A stretch of 64,000 nucleotides of DNA from UJ101 sp965262705 (GCA_965262705.1 OZ253556.1:434001-498000), one strand, 5' to 3'. Counted from the stretch's first letter, positions 1 to 8,676 are shown. Notes: generated from the sequence alone by a model not told the origin. Program-made: numbers and translations.

Positions 1-347
1 ATCAATTTAATGTTGTGATTTACAAACCTAATGGAACAACATTATATAATAGTACCTCAGATAAAGCTTCTATTATTATATTAAATGTAAAAAACGGCAG
101 TGAATCTCTTTTCAAAACAAAACAAGAAGGTCTCTTTGCTCAAATCGGCGAAACTGCTAGTTCTCCAAAAAATGCTGAAGTATTCACCATCACTCTTCCA
201 AGAGAACTAGCTCATTATGGTGATGATGGTAATTCTCTTAAAATAGAAGGAAGCGTTACGACATCAGGAGAAACTCCTAAGAAACTTAATGTTAAAAGTG
301 GAAGTATAAAAAGTGGGAATGTTGCTCTTATTGAATCCCAAAACTAA
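1..347 (+). CDS. Hypothetical protein, 5' end outside the window
   Basis: The reading frame is open to the left edge (in frame from base 3) and stops with TAA at 345-347, so only the C-terminal part (about 115 residues) is present. The GTG at base 15 is unlikely to be the true start. The visible part is polar, rich in Ser, Thr, Lys and Asn, with alternating hydrophobic residues typical of a secreted beta-sandwich. No motif allows a family call. A short imperfect hairpin follows at 405-423, then a degraded mobile repeat. Confidence 0.6.
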   Translation, partial: QFNVVIYKPNGTTLYNSTSDKASIIILNVKNGSESLFKTKQEGLFAQIGETASSPKNAEVFTITLPRELAHYGDDGNSLKIEGSVTTSGETPKKLNVKSGSIKSGNVALIESQN

Positions 348-404
348 TCAAAAAAATAATTATAAACAAGCGAAGATAAAACATAATAATAAGATTTTAA
401 AATC

Positions 405-423
405 AGGGGTTTATTAAACTCCT
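405..423 (+). terminator. Possible terminator hairpin after the first gene
   Basis: AGGGGTTT pairs with AAACTCCT across a 3-base loop, with one G-T pair. The T-run after it is weak (ACTTCTTTAT), so termination is only possible. It lies about 60 bases after the stop codon at 347. Confidence 0.35.
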
Positions 424-438
424 ACTTCTTTATAGGGA

Positions 439-615
439 GAGACTGTTATAGAATACATAAAACAACATGTAAAAGAAAGCATCTAACTTCAAACAGCTTC
501 CTTACTTCGGCTATGCTCAGTAGCCTTCTCAAAGCTTCGGCAAGTGGTTACTGAACCTGTCGAAGTGCTCAACTACCGAGAATTAAAATCATCATAACCA
601 AAAGGTTGCTGTGAC
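439..615 (+). repeat. Degraded copy of the GAGACC mobile repeat
   Basis: The left end GAGACTGTTATAGAATACAT is a mutated form of the family end GAGACCGTTGCAGAACACAT. The internal block (AAGCATCTAACTTCAAAC, then TTCGGC/TCGAAG palindromes, then ACCAAAAGGTTGCT) follows in family order. The right end is not recognisable, so its limit is approximate. Confidence 0.7.
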
Positions 616-639
616 ATTTAATCTTTATCTTACACTGAC

Positions 640-993
640 CTATGGTTTATAAAGGACTTCTTGCAACGGTTTCAATTCTTCTGAAGGATTCCAAAATATT
701 TTCTTAAAATCCTGAACCTGATTATTCTTCACTTTAATTCCTTCTTCTCTAAGCATTTCTTCCATCGAACAAATTCCAAAATGATGCTTTCCGGTTAAAA
801 TTCCTTTTCGGTTTACTACACGATGAGCCGGTATCGTTTCATCATTATGCGAAGCGTTCATAGCCCACCCCACCATTCGTGCTGATCGAGGAACTGACAA
901 ATATTGAGCGATTGATCCATAAGAAGTAACGCGCCCCTCAGGAATTAATCGGGCCACTCGATAAACATCTTCAAAAAAAGAACTTTTACTCAT
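640..993 (-). CDS. Alkyltransferase-like (ATL) DNA-binding protein, MGMT family
   Basis: This 117-residue protein matches the DNA-binding domain of O6-alkylguanine-DNA alkyltransferases: IPEGRVTSYG helix-turn-helix region, ARMVGWAMNA, and the active-site loop IPAHRVVNRKG. The methyl-accepting Cys of the PCHRV motif is Ala (PAHRV), so it cannot act as a suicide alkyltransferase. ATL proteins bind O6-alkylguanine and flag it for nucleotide excision repair. I chose the ATG at 991-993 (MSKSSFFEDVYRVA). The frame stays open to 1071, but the extra 26 residues are encoded mainly by the neighbouring mobile repeat. C-terminal residues 90-117 have no recognised motif. Confidence 0.85.
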   Translation of the reverse strand: MSKSSFFEDVYRVARLIPEGRVTSYGSIAQYLSVPRSARMVGWAMNASHNDETIPAHRVVNRKGILTGKHHFGICSMEEMLREEGIKVKNNQVQDFKKIFWNPSEELKPLQEVLYKP

Positions 994-1017
994 TACACCT
1001 GTTGAAAAGTAGAATTT

Positions 1018-1273
1018 AAGACCGTTGCAGAACACATAAAAAAGTATGAAAAAGAAAGCATTTAACTTCAAACTGATTCCTTACTTCGACAGGCTTAGTA
1101 ACCATATCAAAAAATTAAAATCCTCCACACCCATTAGGTTGCTCCGGTGTTTAGCTTGCGCTGACTTGCAGTTAATTTTTATCGGGCGTTGCATTTCGGC
1201 AGGTGGTTACTGAGCCTAGTCGAAGTGCTCAATACAAGCATTTTTTTGCTAACGTACTTTTTGCAACGGTCTC
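1018..1273 (+). repeat. GAGACC mobile repeat, full copy with 5-bp target duplication
   Basis: This copy is bounded by AAGACCGTTGCAG and TTTTTGCAACGGTCTC. The flanking bases are AATTT on both sides (1013-1017 and 1274-1278), a perfect 5-bp direct repeat. Internally it carries the family core plus a GTCGAAGTGCTCAATACAAG module. It lies between the start of the ATL gene and the end of infB. Confidence 0.9.
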
Positions 1274-1284
1274 AATTTTTTATA

Positions 1285-4137
1285 TTAACTAAACTTTTTC
1301 CTAACTTCTATTTCCTGATATGCTTCTATAATATCTTTGGGTTTAATGTCGTTGAATCCTTTAATATTTAATCCGCATTCGTAACCTTTTGTTACTTCTT
1401 TGACATCATCCTTAAATCGTTTTAGGGAATCTAATTCTCCTTCGTGAATTACTATTCCTTCTCTAATGAGACGTATCTTTGAGTTTCGAAATACCTTGCC
1501 ATCTAACACCATACAACCTGCGATATTCCCAACTTTGGATATACTAAACGTCTCGCGGATTTCAATATTTCCGGTTACTTCTTCTTTTAGTTCAGGAGAG
1601 AGCATTCCTTCCATAGCTTCTTTTACATCATTAATTGCGTCATAAATAATTGAGTACGTTCTAATTTCGATGTCTTCTCGATCAGCGATTGCTTTTGCCT
1701 GTACACCCGGTCTAACATTAAACCCGATTACAATAGCCCCTGAAGCTGACGCGAGTAAAACGTCGGACTCGGTAATCTGCCCTACTCCCTTATGCACTAT
1801 TTTTATGTGAATCTCTTCTATGGATAATTTTTCCAACGAATCTGATAACGCTTCAACCGAGCCATCAACATCTCCTTTTAAAATAATATTCAACTCTTTG
1901 AAATCTCCTAAGGCTATTCGACGACCAATTTCCCCAAGAGTTAAGTGCTTTTGTGCCCTGACTGATTGTTCTCTTTGAAGTTGTTTACGACGTGCCGCAA
2001 TTAACTTCGCTTCTTTTTCATCTTTAAATACTTTAAATTTATCTCCTGCCTGGGGAGCGCCATCTAATCCTAAAATAGATACTGGTTGAGAAGGAATGGC
2101 AGCTTTCACTTTGTTTCCGCGTTCATCAAGCATTGCCCGTACTTTTCCGTGATAACTCCCTGCCAACATATAATCCCCGACTTTTAATGTCCCCGCCTGA
2201 ACGAGTACTGTTGATACGTAACCCCTCCCTTTATCTAATAAAGCCTCTATAACGGTTCCATTAGCTTCTTTGTTAGGATTTGCCTTTAGTTCTAACAACT
2301 CTGACTCAAGGATAACTTTTTCTAATAGTTCATCTACGTTTGTCCCTTTTTTTGCTGAGATATCCTGTGATTGAATTTTGCCCCCCCAATCTTCTACTAA
2401 TAAATTCATACTAGCTAATTGTTCTTTAATTTTCTCTGGATCAGCTCCTGGCTTATCAATCTTATTAACCGCAAATATTATCGGAACACCAGCAGCTTGT
2501 GCGTGTGCTATGGCTTCCTTTGTTTGCGGCATGATGCTGTCATCTGCTGCTATGACAATAATGGCTAAATCAGTTACCTGCGTTCCTCTCGCACGCATAG
2601 CGGTGAAGGCTTCATGTCCCGGGGTATCTAAGAAAGTTATTTTTTCCTCATTCTCCAACGCTACTGAATACGCACCAATATGCTGTGTAATTCCTCCTGA
2701 TTCTCCTGCAATAACGTTTTCTTCTCTTATATAATCAAGTAATGAAGTTTTTCCATGATCTACATGTCCCATCACAGTAACAATAGGCGCCCGGGACACT
2801 AAGTCTTTTTCTTTGTCCCCTACTTCTTGAATGGCTTCTTCTACTTCAGTATCCACAAACTCAACCTCAAAATTAAATTCAAAGGCTACTAATGTTAAAG
2901 TTTCTGCATCTAATCGTTGATTCATCGTTGCCATAATACCGAGTCCCATGCAAGTAGAAATAATTTCCGTAACTGATACATCCATCATTGTAGCTAGTTC
3001 GCTTACGGTTACGAATTCTGTTATTTCTAGTTTTTTACTTTCTATATTTTCCTGTTGTTGCATTTGTTCTCGAGCATCTCGTTCTCTTTGACGACGATCT
3101 CGACGATATTTGGCCCCTTTTGCTTTGTTTCCTTTATTGGTGAGTTTTTCTAAAGTTTCCTTTACCTGTTTTTGCACTTGTTCATCGGTTAATTCAGCGT
3201 GAGGGGTAGTAAAGGGTTTTCTTCTTTTTACTCTTTGAAAGCCCTTTCGATCTTTGCTCTGGCCATTTCTTCTATAAGTATGGTTTGCTTTTTTCTTTTC
3301 ATCTTCTATGTTTACTTCTTTTTTTATACGAGCCCGCTTTTTCTTGTTTGGATTCGGTTTATTTGTCGATCTTTCCGGTTTTTTAAATTGAGTCAAATCG
3401 ATCTTCCGGTCAGTTATTTTCAATCCGTCTAATTTCTGGTATTTCGTCTCAATTTTTACCAGCTGCTCGCTCTCAACTTGTTTTTCCTTGTCAATATTTT
3501 TTCCCTCAACTCTTCCCTCAACTTTTTTCTCAGTTTTTTCTTCTGCTTTACTCGCCTTTGCCTTTGATTCTTTTCTCTTACTTTTACGTTCAGGCTTATT
3601 CGATTTTATACGACTCAGATCTATTTTTCCTACGGATTTTATTTCTATTTTCTTGCCGACAATGCTCGTTTCTTTTTTTGATAATAATACCTCTTTTTTA
3701 GCTGGTGTTTCCTGTGAAAGTTGTTTTTCAAGCTGCGGCTTTTTAACCTCTGTTGCTTCTTCCGTGGAGTTGATTTCTTTTTTCAACGTTTGTTTTTCGT
3801 TGGGATTTAATCCAATTTTACCTACAAGCGTGGGGCTTTTAATTTCTACTTTTGCCCGAATCACTTCTTTAACTTTTCTACGTTCTTCTTCTGCTTTTAA
3901 TAGCTCTTCTTTTAGCGCTTCCTTTTCTTGTCTTTTTTGTTCTGAAATTTCTTCTGACCGGGCACGGCGTTCAGCATCTTGTTGAAACTCCTGTACCAAT
4001 ATTTTATAGGTATCTTCATCAATTGTAATCGTTGGGCGCGGCTCTATTTCAATTCCTTTCTCTTGCAGGAAATTGACGGCGCGACTCATGGAAATATTGA
4101 GTTCTTTCAAGATTTTATTTAATCGTATGTTTGACAT
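1285..4137 (-). CDS. infB: Translation initiation factor IF-2
   Basis: IF-2 is the GTPase that places initiator tRNA on the 30S subunit and promotes subunit joining. The 950-residue protein has an IF2 N-terminal helical domain (residues 1-50), a long Lys/Glu-rich linker (about 60-370), a second N-domain, then the G domain starting near residue 450 with GHVDHGKT, DTPGHEA and NKID motifs, followed by domains II to IV ending at the C2 domain. Length and linker are normal for Bacteroidota. It is the last gene of rimP-nusA-infB, 22 bases after nusA. A mobile repeat lies 11 bases beyond its stop codon. Confidence 0.98.
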   Translation of the reverse strand: MSNIRLNKILKELNISMSRAVNFLQEKGIEIEPRPTITIDEDTYKILVQEFQQDAERRARSEEISEQKRQEKEALKEELLKAEEERRKVKEVIRAKVEIKSPTLVGKIGLNPNEKQTLKKEINSTEEATEVKKPQLEKQLSQETPAKKEVLLSKKETSIVGKKIEIKSVGKIDLSRIKSNKPERKSKRKESKAKASKAEEKTEKKVEGRVEGKNIDKEKQVESEQLVKIETKYQKLDGLKITDRKIDLTQFKKPERSTNKPNPNKKKRARIKKEVNIEDEKKKANHTYRRNGQSKDRKGFQRVKRRKPFTTPHAELTDEQVQKQVKETLEKLTNKGNKAKGAKYRRDRRQRERDAREQMQQQENIESKKLEITEFVTVSELATMMDVSVTEIISTCMGLGIMATMNQRLDAETLTLVAFEFNFEVEFVDTEVEEAIQEVGDKEKDLVSRAPIVTVMGHVDHGKTSLLDYIREENVIAGESGGITQHIGAYSVALENEEKITFLDTPGHEAFTAMRARGTQVTDLAIIVIAADDSIMPQTKEAIAHAQAAGVPIIFAVNKIDKPGADPEKIKEQLASMNLLVEDWGGKIQSQDISAKKGTNVDELLEKVILESELLELKANPNKEANGTVIEALLDKGRGYVSTVLVQAGTLKVGDYMLAGSYHGKVRAMLDERGNKVKAAIPSQPVSILGLDGAPQAGDKFKVFKDEKEAKLIAARRKQLQREQSVRAQKHLTLGEIGRRIALGDFKELNIILKGDVDGSVEALSDSLEKLSIEEIHIKIVHKGVGQITESDVLLASASGAIVIGFNVRPGVQAKAIADREDIEIRTYSIIYDAINDVKEAMEGMLSPELKEEVTGNIEIRETFSISKVGNIAGCMVLDGKVFRNSKIRLIREGIVIHEGELDSLKRFKDDVKEVTKGYECGLNIKGFNDIKPKDIIEAYQEIEVRKKFS

Positions 4138-4159
4138 GCACTGTTTAATAATAATATTC

Positions 4160-5395
4160 TCAGTCTTCGAATTCTGCTTTTAATATTTCTATAATATGTT
4201 GAACCGTTTCTTTTTCAAGATCAATTCTTTTTACTAATTCTTCTACTTCTAATTCCAAAACAGACTTAGCTGTATCTAAGCCAACTTTCTTAAATTCTGC
4301 GATAATCCAAGGGTCAATTTCGTCTGAGAATTCACTTAGTTCTACATCTTCATCCTGATCTATATCCCGGAATACGTCTATTTCATAGCCTGTTAATTCT
4401 GTAGCTAAGCGGATATTATGACCTCCTCTTCCAATAGCTCTTGAGACCTCACCCGGATGTAAATAGACGGTTACTTTTTTGTTTACTGAGTCAATTTCCA
4501 TAGAGGTGATTTTTGCTGGGGAAAGCGAGCGGGAAATATATAATTGCGTATTGGTTGTATAATTAATTACATCAATATTTTCATTCCGCAATTCTCGTAC
4601 AATCCCATGGATCCTTGAACCTTTTATCCCTACGCAAGCCCCTACAGGGTCAATTCGATCATCATATGAATCCACTGCTACTTTTGCTTTCTCGCCTGGA
4701 TGACGTACTACTTTTTTAATGGTTATAAGTCCTTCAGCAATTTCAGGGATTTCGTGTTCAAAAAGCTTTTCTAAAAATTTAGGAGAAGTTCTTGATAAAC
4801 GAATAATCGGTTTGGTCCCTTTCATTTCTACATCAGCTATCACAGCCCTTATATTATCTCCTTTTCTAAAAAAATCAGATGGAATTTGATCTTCTTTCAA
4901 AAGAAACATTTCGTTACCGTTATCATCAAAGATAACGGCATGATTTCGTCGGGCAAAATGTACTTCTCCTATGATAATTTCTCCTATCAGTTCTTTAAAT
5001 ACCTTATATATACGGGTATTATCATGCTCAACTACTTTTGCTCTAAGGTTTTGTCCTAGCGCTAATATGGCACGTCTTCCCAGCTCTTCTAATTTCACTT
5101 CTTCGGAAACTTCTTCACCCACTTCAAAATCGGATTCTATTTTTTGCGCTTCAGATAGTTCGATTTCTGTATTATCGTCTTCTACAGAACCATCTTCTAC
5201 AACCATTCGATTACGCCATATTTCCAAATCTCCTTTATCCGGATTCACTATAATATCATAGTTGTCAGATGAACCGTATTGTCTCTTTAACACGCTATGT
5301 ATAGATTGCTCTATGATAGACATAAGGGTTGCCCGGTCAATACTTTTATTGTCTTTAAACTCGGCGAATGATTCTATTAATGCTAAACTATCCAT
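4160..5395 (-). CDS. nusA: Transcription termination/antitermination protein NusA
   Basis: NusA binds RNA polymerase and nascent RNA and modulates pausing and termination. The 411-residue sequence has the N-terminal polymerase-binding domain (MDSLALIESFAEFKDNKSID), an S1 domain (about 130-200), and KH domains including GVCVGIKGSRI-type and AIGRGGHNIRLA loops (about 230-345). It ends with an acidic tail region and lacks the C-terminal acidic repeats of E. coli, which is usual for Bacteroidota. It starts only 4 bases after the rimP stop codon, so the two are cotranscribed. Confidence 0.97.
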   Translation of the reverse strand: MDSLALIESFAEFKDNKSIDRATLMSIIEQSIHSVLKRQYGSSDNYDIIVNPDKGDLEIWRNRMVVEDGSVEDDNTEIELSEAQKIESDFEVGEEVSEEVKLEELGRRAILALGQNLRAKVVEHDNTRIYKVFKELIGEIIIGEVHFARRNHAVIFDDNGNEMFLLKEDQIPSDFFRKGDNIRAVIADVEMKGTKPIIRLSRTSPKFLEKLFEHEIPEIAEGLITIKKVVRHPGEKAKVAVDSYDDRIDPVGACVGIKGSRIHGIVRELRNENIDVINYTTNTQLYISRSLSPAKITSMEIDSVNKKVTVYLHPGEVSRAIGRGGHNIRLATELTGYEIDVFRDIDQDEDVELSEFSDEIDPWIIAEFKKVGLDTAKSVLELEVEELVKRIDLEKETVQHIIEILKAEFED

Positions 5396-5399
5396 TTTA

Positions 5400-5858
5400 T
5401 TAAAAAATTACTTGTACCCTGGCTTCCTTAATTTCTTTATAGGTTATTTCTTGTCGTTTCTCTACGGCCTGCTTACTTTTGGCTTTGGTAGATATTGGTG
5501 CATGTTGTGCAAGCACAATTTTTTCATTACTTACTTCAGTTAATGTTCCTTCAAAAATTTCATTATCTTCGGTAGTTACCCGAAGTTTTCTGTTTTTATT
5601 TTTTTTATACTGACGAATATGCTTCAAGGGCTTGTCTATTCCCGGTGAGGAAACTTCTATGGAATAATCTAATTCGTCTTTATCTAATGCCGAGCTAATA
5701 AACCGACTTATTCGTGAACATTCAGCTATAGGCAAGCCGTTATCTCCATCAATTATTATAGAGATTTTACGGGTTGGAGATATGGATAAGTGAACTAAAA
5801 ACAGGGCTTGGTTTTTAGCTAATGCTTTAGCCAGTAGATCTACAATTTTCTCTTTCAT
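5400..5858 (-). CDS. rimP: Ribosome maturation factor RimP
   Basis: RimP assists 30S subunit assembly. The 152-residue protein has the N-terminal alpha/beta domain with SIIIDGDNGLPIAECSRISR and YSIEVSSPGIDKPLK, the family signature, followed by a C-terminal SH3-like domain (about 90-152). It is the first gene of the rimP-nusA-infB operon. A TATATTTG -7 element lies 66 bases upstream on the same strand. Confidence 0.96.
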   Translation of the reverse strand: MKEKIVDLLAKALAKNQALFLVHLSISPTRKISIIIDGDNGLPIAECSRISRFISSALDKDELDYSIEVSSPGIDKPLKHIRQYKKNKNRKLRVTTEDNEIFEGTLTEVSNEKIVLAQHAPISTKAKSKQAVEKRQEITYKEIKEARVQVIF

Positions 5859-5923
5859 AATTTTGTAATAAAAAAAGGCTTTTTCCAGCCCTTCTTTCCT
5901 TGTTCGCTTGTTTTAATTTACTG

Positions 5924-5931
5924 CAAATATA
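5924..5931 (-). promoter_or_regulatory. -7 element of the rimP-nusA-infB promoter
   Basis: On the minus strand the sequence reads TATATTTG, an exact match to the Bacteroidota TAnnTTTG element. It lies 66 bases upstream of the rimP start. I see no clear -33 TTTG at the expected spacing. Confidence 0.6.
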
Positions 5932-5955
5932 GTGTTTATTTTCAATTATACTTAA

Positions 5956-6021
5956 GAGACCTTTAGTTAGACTGACTTTAGACTGACTTGCCATTGCCAA
6001 GGTGCTTTTTGCAACGATCTC
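5956..6021 (+). repeat. Short GAGACC-family repeat
   Basis: It begins GAGACCTTTAGTTAG, the alternative end of the family, and closes with TTTTTGCAACGATCTC. It lacks the internal core. No target duplication is visible. Confidence 0.65.
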
Positions 6022-6041
6022 AATGTTTTCTCTTTTATATA

Positions 6042-6081
6042 AAAAAGTCTTGATGTTTCTGTAAAAACATCAAGACTTTTT
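6042..6081 (-). terminator. Strong hairpin, probable terminator after the MarC-family gene
   Basis: A 17-bp perfect stem (AAAAAGTCTTGATGTTT with its complement) encloses a 6-base loop. A- and T-tracts on both sides would allow termination in either direction. It lies between the MarC-family gene and the rimP operon, both on the minus strand. Confidence 0.7.
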
Positions 6082-6130
6082 GAGTAAAACATTATGATGT
6101 TTTTTTGAGAAAATTAAAAGCGCTTTTTGC

Positions 6131-6233
6131 GGGGCGAGCGTTAGGGATAGTAGCGGTATCCTTTTTCCTGGCAGCTTTTTGCTCCAGGAAAAAGATTTAG
6201 CGGATAGCCCGACCGCCGCTAGGCGGGAACGCC
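6131..6233 (+). ncRNA. Flavo-1-like structured element, copy 1
   Basis: The block GCGTTAGGGATAGTAGCGG ... ATCC, a hairpin TTTTTCCTGG/CCAGGAAAAA, then TTTAGCGGATAGCCCGACC and GGCGGGAACGCC resembles the intergenic flavo-1 RNA motif of Flavobacteria, which I recall from the family and have not searched. A second copy occurs at 12001-12122 and a shortened one near 37000. Pairing is conserved while loop sequences differ between copies. It may be an RNA, a mobile palindrome, or both. Confidence 0.5.
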
Positions 6234-6258
6234 AAAAAAAGAAAATGAAACGAGACCT

Positions 6259-6870
6259 TTATTTATTAAACAACTGAGGCGCATAATCGCTAAATAGCCT
6301 AACACATATAGCGAGCAGAACAACCCCAAAAATTTTTTTCACTACTGATAAGAAGCCATCGCTTAGGTAACGGCTAAAGAACGGTGAAAATTTTATCCCA
6401 AAGAATATAACCATAACATTTAATAAAATCCCGATGATAATATTTTCTACAGCGTGGTCAGCCCGTAATGTTAAAATTAAAGTGAGCGAGCCGGGACCGG
6501 CGATTAAAGGAAACGCTATTGGAATAATTCCACCGCCTGAAAATTTATCTTTTCCGACCTTGTTCAACTCAATTCCCAGTGTTAATTCAATGGCAATAAA
6601 AAATAATACAATAGACCCGGCAACAGCAAATGATTGTATGTCTACATTTAGCCACTTCAAAATAGTTTGCCCAAGAAACAAAAAGGAGATAAAAATAATT
6701 CCCACTGACCAGGAAATGAGCGTAGGACTAACTCTCTCATTCTTCCCTTTGCTTAGGCTGATAATAACCGGGATGCTTCCTATGATATCAATAATAGTAA
6801 ATAATAGTAAAAAGCACTCCCAACTCTCATTCCAGCTAAAATTAAATTGATAATTCAACATTAGATTCAA
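6259..6870 (-). CDS. MarC family integral membrane protein
   Basis: The 203-residue protein has about six membrane segments and the MarC/UPF0056 pattern: FLLLFTIIDIIGSIPVI near the start, a central GGGIIPIAFPLIAGPGSLT segment, and a C-terminal hydrophobic helix. The family's transport function is unproven despite its name (multiple antibiotic resistance region). An ATG at 6861 (MLNYQF) is an alternative start. A hairpin terminator and the flavo-1-like element follow its stop codon. Confidence 0.88.
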   Translation of the reverse strand: MNLMLNYQFNFSWNESWECFLLLFTIIDIIGSIPVIISLSKGKNERVSPTLISWSVGIIFISFLFLGQTILKWLNVDIQSFAVAGSIVLFFIAIELTLGIELNKVGKDKFSGGGIIPIAFPLIAGPGSLTLILTLRADHAVENIIIGILLNVMVIFFGIKFSPFFSRYLSDGFLSVVKKIFGVVLLAICVRLFSDYAPQLFNK

Positions 6871-6980
6871 TATTAAATTTCCTGCAAATTACATGATTTT
6901 ATTTAAAATAAAAAAATAGAAAAAATACGCTTAATTCATTATGGATTTCTTAAATTAAGATCGCTTAATTCTGAAATTTA

Positions 6981-6988
6981 TATCTTTG
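6981..6988 (+). promoter_or_regulatory. -7 element upstream of rfbC
   Basis: TATCTTTG matches TAnnTTTG and lies 17 bases before the rfbC ATG, implying a very short leader. Confidence 0.55.
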
Positions 6989-7005
6989 TCGAAAATGATT
7001 TTGAG

Positions 7006-7563
7006 ATGAAAGCGTTGAAGACTTTACTGAAAGATTGTTTTGTTATTGATTCGGTTGTTTTTAATGATAAAAGGGGATATTTTTTTGAATCGTTTCATCA
7101 ATTAAAATTTGAACAACTGACCGGGCAAAGTATCCACTTCGTTCAGGACAATGAGTCTTTTTCTACTCGTGGAACCCTGCGGGGATTACATTTTCAAAAG
7201 GGAAAACATGCACAGGCAAAACTCGTACGAGCAGTTAGTGGTGAAATATTAGATGTAGCGGTAGATTTACGGGAAAATTCATCTACGTACGGCTTATATG
7301 ATTGTGTGATACTTTCAGGAGAGAATAAACAGCAATTATTTATCCCACGCGGTTTTGCTCATGGATTTGTCGTATTAAGCAATGAGGCAATCGTTGCTTA
7401 CAAGTGCGATAATCATTATGATAAAGCTTCAGAAAGCGGTATTGCTTATAATGACCCATTTCTACATATTGATTGGCGCTTATCTCCTGATGAATTACTT
7501 ATTTCGCCTAAAGATTTAGCATTGCCCTTTATCAAAAATATGAGACCTTTGCGTAGCACATAA
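7006..7563 (+). CDS. rfbC: dTDP-4-dehydrorhamnose 3,5-epimerase
   Basis: RfbC epimerises dTDP-4-keto-6-deoxyglucose at C3 and C5 in dTDP-L-rhamnose synthesis, for surface polysaccharide. The 185-residue cupin shows GTLRGLHFQKGKHAQAKLVR (base His62), FIPRGFAHGF and AYKCDNHYDKASE motifs, and the length is normal. No rfbA, rfbB or rfbD is adjacent, so the pathway must be completed elsewhere. A fragment of the mobile repeat (GAGACCTTTGC) begins within 10 bases of its stop codon. Confidence 0.95.
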   Translation: MKALKTLLKDCFVIDSVVFNDKRGYFFESFHQLKFEQLTGQSIHFVQDNESFSTRGTLRGLHFQKGKHAQAKLVRAVSGEILDVAVDLRENSSTYGLYDCVILSGENKQQLFIPRGFAHGFVVLSNEAIVAYKCDNHYDKASESGIAYNDPFLHIDWRLSPDELLISPKDLALPFIKNMRPLRST

Positions 7564-7631
7564 AAAAACGAGACCTTTGCAAAAAGCACTTTAAAATTTG
7601 AACTGCAAGTCAGCAAAGCGAATAAAAGGAA

Positions 7632-7818
7632 GAGACCGTTGCAGAATATATAAATAAAGTATGAAAAGGAAAGCATCTAACTTCAAACTGCTTCATTATC
7701 AAAAAATTAAAATCCTCACAATCATTAGGTTGCTTCGGTATTTAATTTTTAGCTAACGCTGACTTGCAATTCTCGGGCGTTGCATTTTTTTTGTTAGCGT
7801 GCTTTTTGCAACGGTCTC
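7632..7818 (+). repeat. GAGACC mobile repeat, full copy with 5-bp target duplication
   Basis: This 187-bp copy runs from GAGACCGTTGCAG to TGCAACGGTCTC. AGGAA flanks both ends (7627-7631 and 7819-7823). A partial end (GAGACCTTTGCAAAAAGC) lies just upstream at 7570. The copy fills the rfbC-leuD gap. Confidence 0.92.
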
Positions 7819-7893
7819 AGGAAGCAAATAAATACTTTGTGCAAAGGTATCTTTATTATAATTGAACAAATCTACATTTAAATAAAAATAATT

Positions 7894-8490
7894 ATGGCAT
7901 ACGACAAGTTTAACGTTCTTACCAGCACAGCAGTTCCCTTACCCATAGAGAATATAGACACAGACCAAATCATTCCTGCACGGTTTTTAAAAGCTACCGA
8001 GCGTAAGGGTTTTGGTGATAACTTATTTCGTGACTGGCGCTACAATGCCGATGGCACACCAAAGGAAAATTTTATTTTAAATCATTCTATTTATACGGGT
8101 AAAATTCTTGTTGGAGGAAAAAACTTCGGAAGTGGTTCTTCTCGTGAACATGCAGCATGGGCTATCTATGACTATGGATTTCGATGTGTAATTTCTTCTT
8201 TTTTTGCCGATATTTTTAAGAATAACTGCTTAAACGTAGGGGTTCTTCCGGTGCAGGTTAGCGCCAATTTTTTAGAACAAGCTTTTCGTTCGATTGAAGC
8301 CAGTCCTAAAAAGGAAATTGAGGTAAACCTTCCTAAGCAAACGGTTACTTTAAAAGATGCAGGAGTTTCAGAAACCTTTGAAATTAATCCTTATAAAAAA
8401 GAAAATATGATCAATGGTTATGATGACATTGATTATTTACAGGCAATGAAATCTGAGATTGAAATTTTTGCTGAAAAAAGACCTTTTTAA
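7894..8490 (+). CDS. leuD: 3-isopropylmalate dehydratase, small subunit
   Basis: LeuD pairs with LeuC to isomerise isopropylmalate in leucine synthesis. The 198 residues show PIENIDTDQIIPARFLK, the swivelling-domain motif GGKNFGSGSSREHAAWA (about 70-86), and FKNNCLNVGVLPV. Length is normal. No leuA, leuB or leuC flanks it, unlike the usual leu cluster. A mobile repeat lies 75 bases upstream, so the gene may have been separated from its operon. Confidence 0.96.
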   Translation: MAYDKFNVLTSTAVPLPIENIDTDQIIPARFLKATERKGFGDNLFRDWRYNADGTPKENFILNHSIYTGKILVGGKNFGSGSSREHAAWAIYDYGFRCVISSFFADIFKNNCLNVGVLPVQVSANFLEQAFRSIEASPKKEIEVNLPKQTVTLKDAGVSETFEINPYKKENMINGYDDIDYLQAMKSEIEIFAEKRPF

Positions 8491-8676
8491 TTACTTGATT
8501 TTTTTAATTTTTTATTTTATAGCTTTTTGGGTTGGGGTATAAAATTCTTACTAATTTTTGCAAGCAGATGATTTATTTTATTAAACATCGTTTCGCAAAA
8601 GTTACTCTTATTCAAATCAAACTGCGCTGATATTTAACCTACGCTGAATTTTATATTTCGAGAGTTTTCATAATAC

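Noticed and set aside
993..1071. N-terminal extension of the alkyltransferase-like protein
   Set aside because: The extra 26 residues, including a Phe-rich stretch, are largely encoded by the left end of the mobile repeat, and the family domain starts at the internal ATG 991-993.
3488..3985. A 165-residue plus-strand frame opposite infB
   Set aside because: It lies opposite the Lys/Glu-rich linker of IF-2, which gives long Ser/Phe-rich frames on the other strand. It has no start context or promoter.
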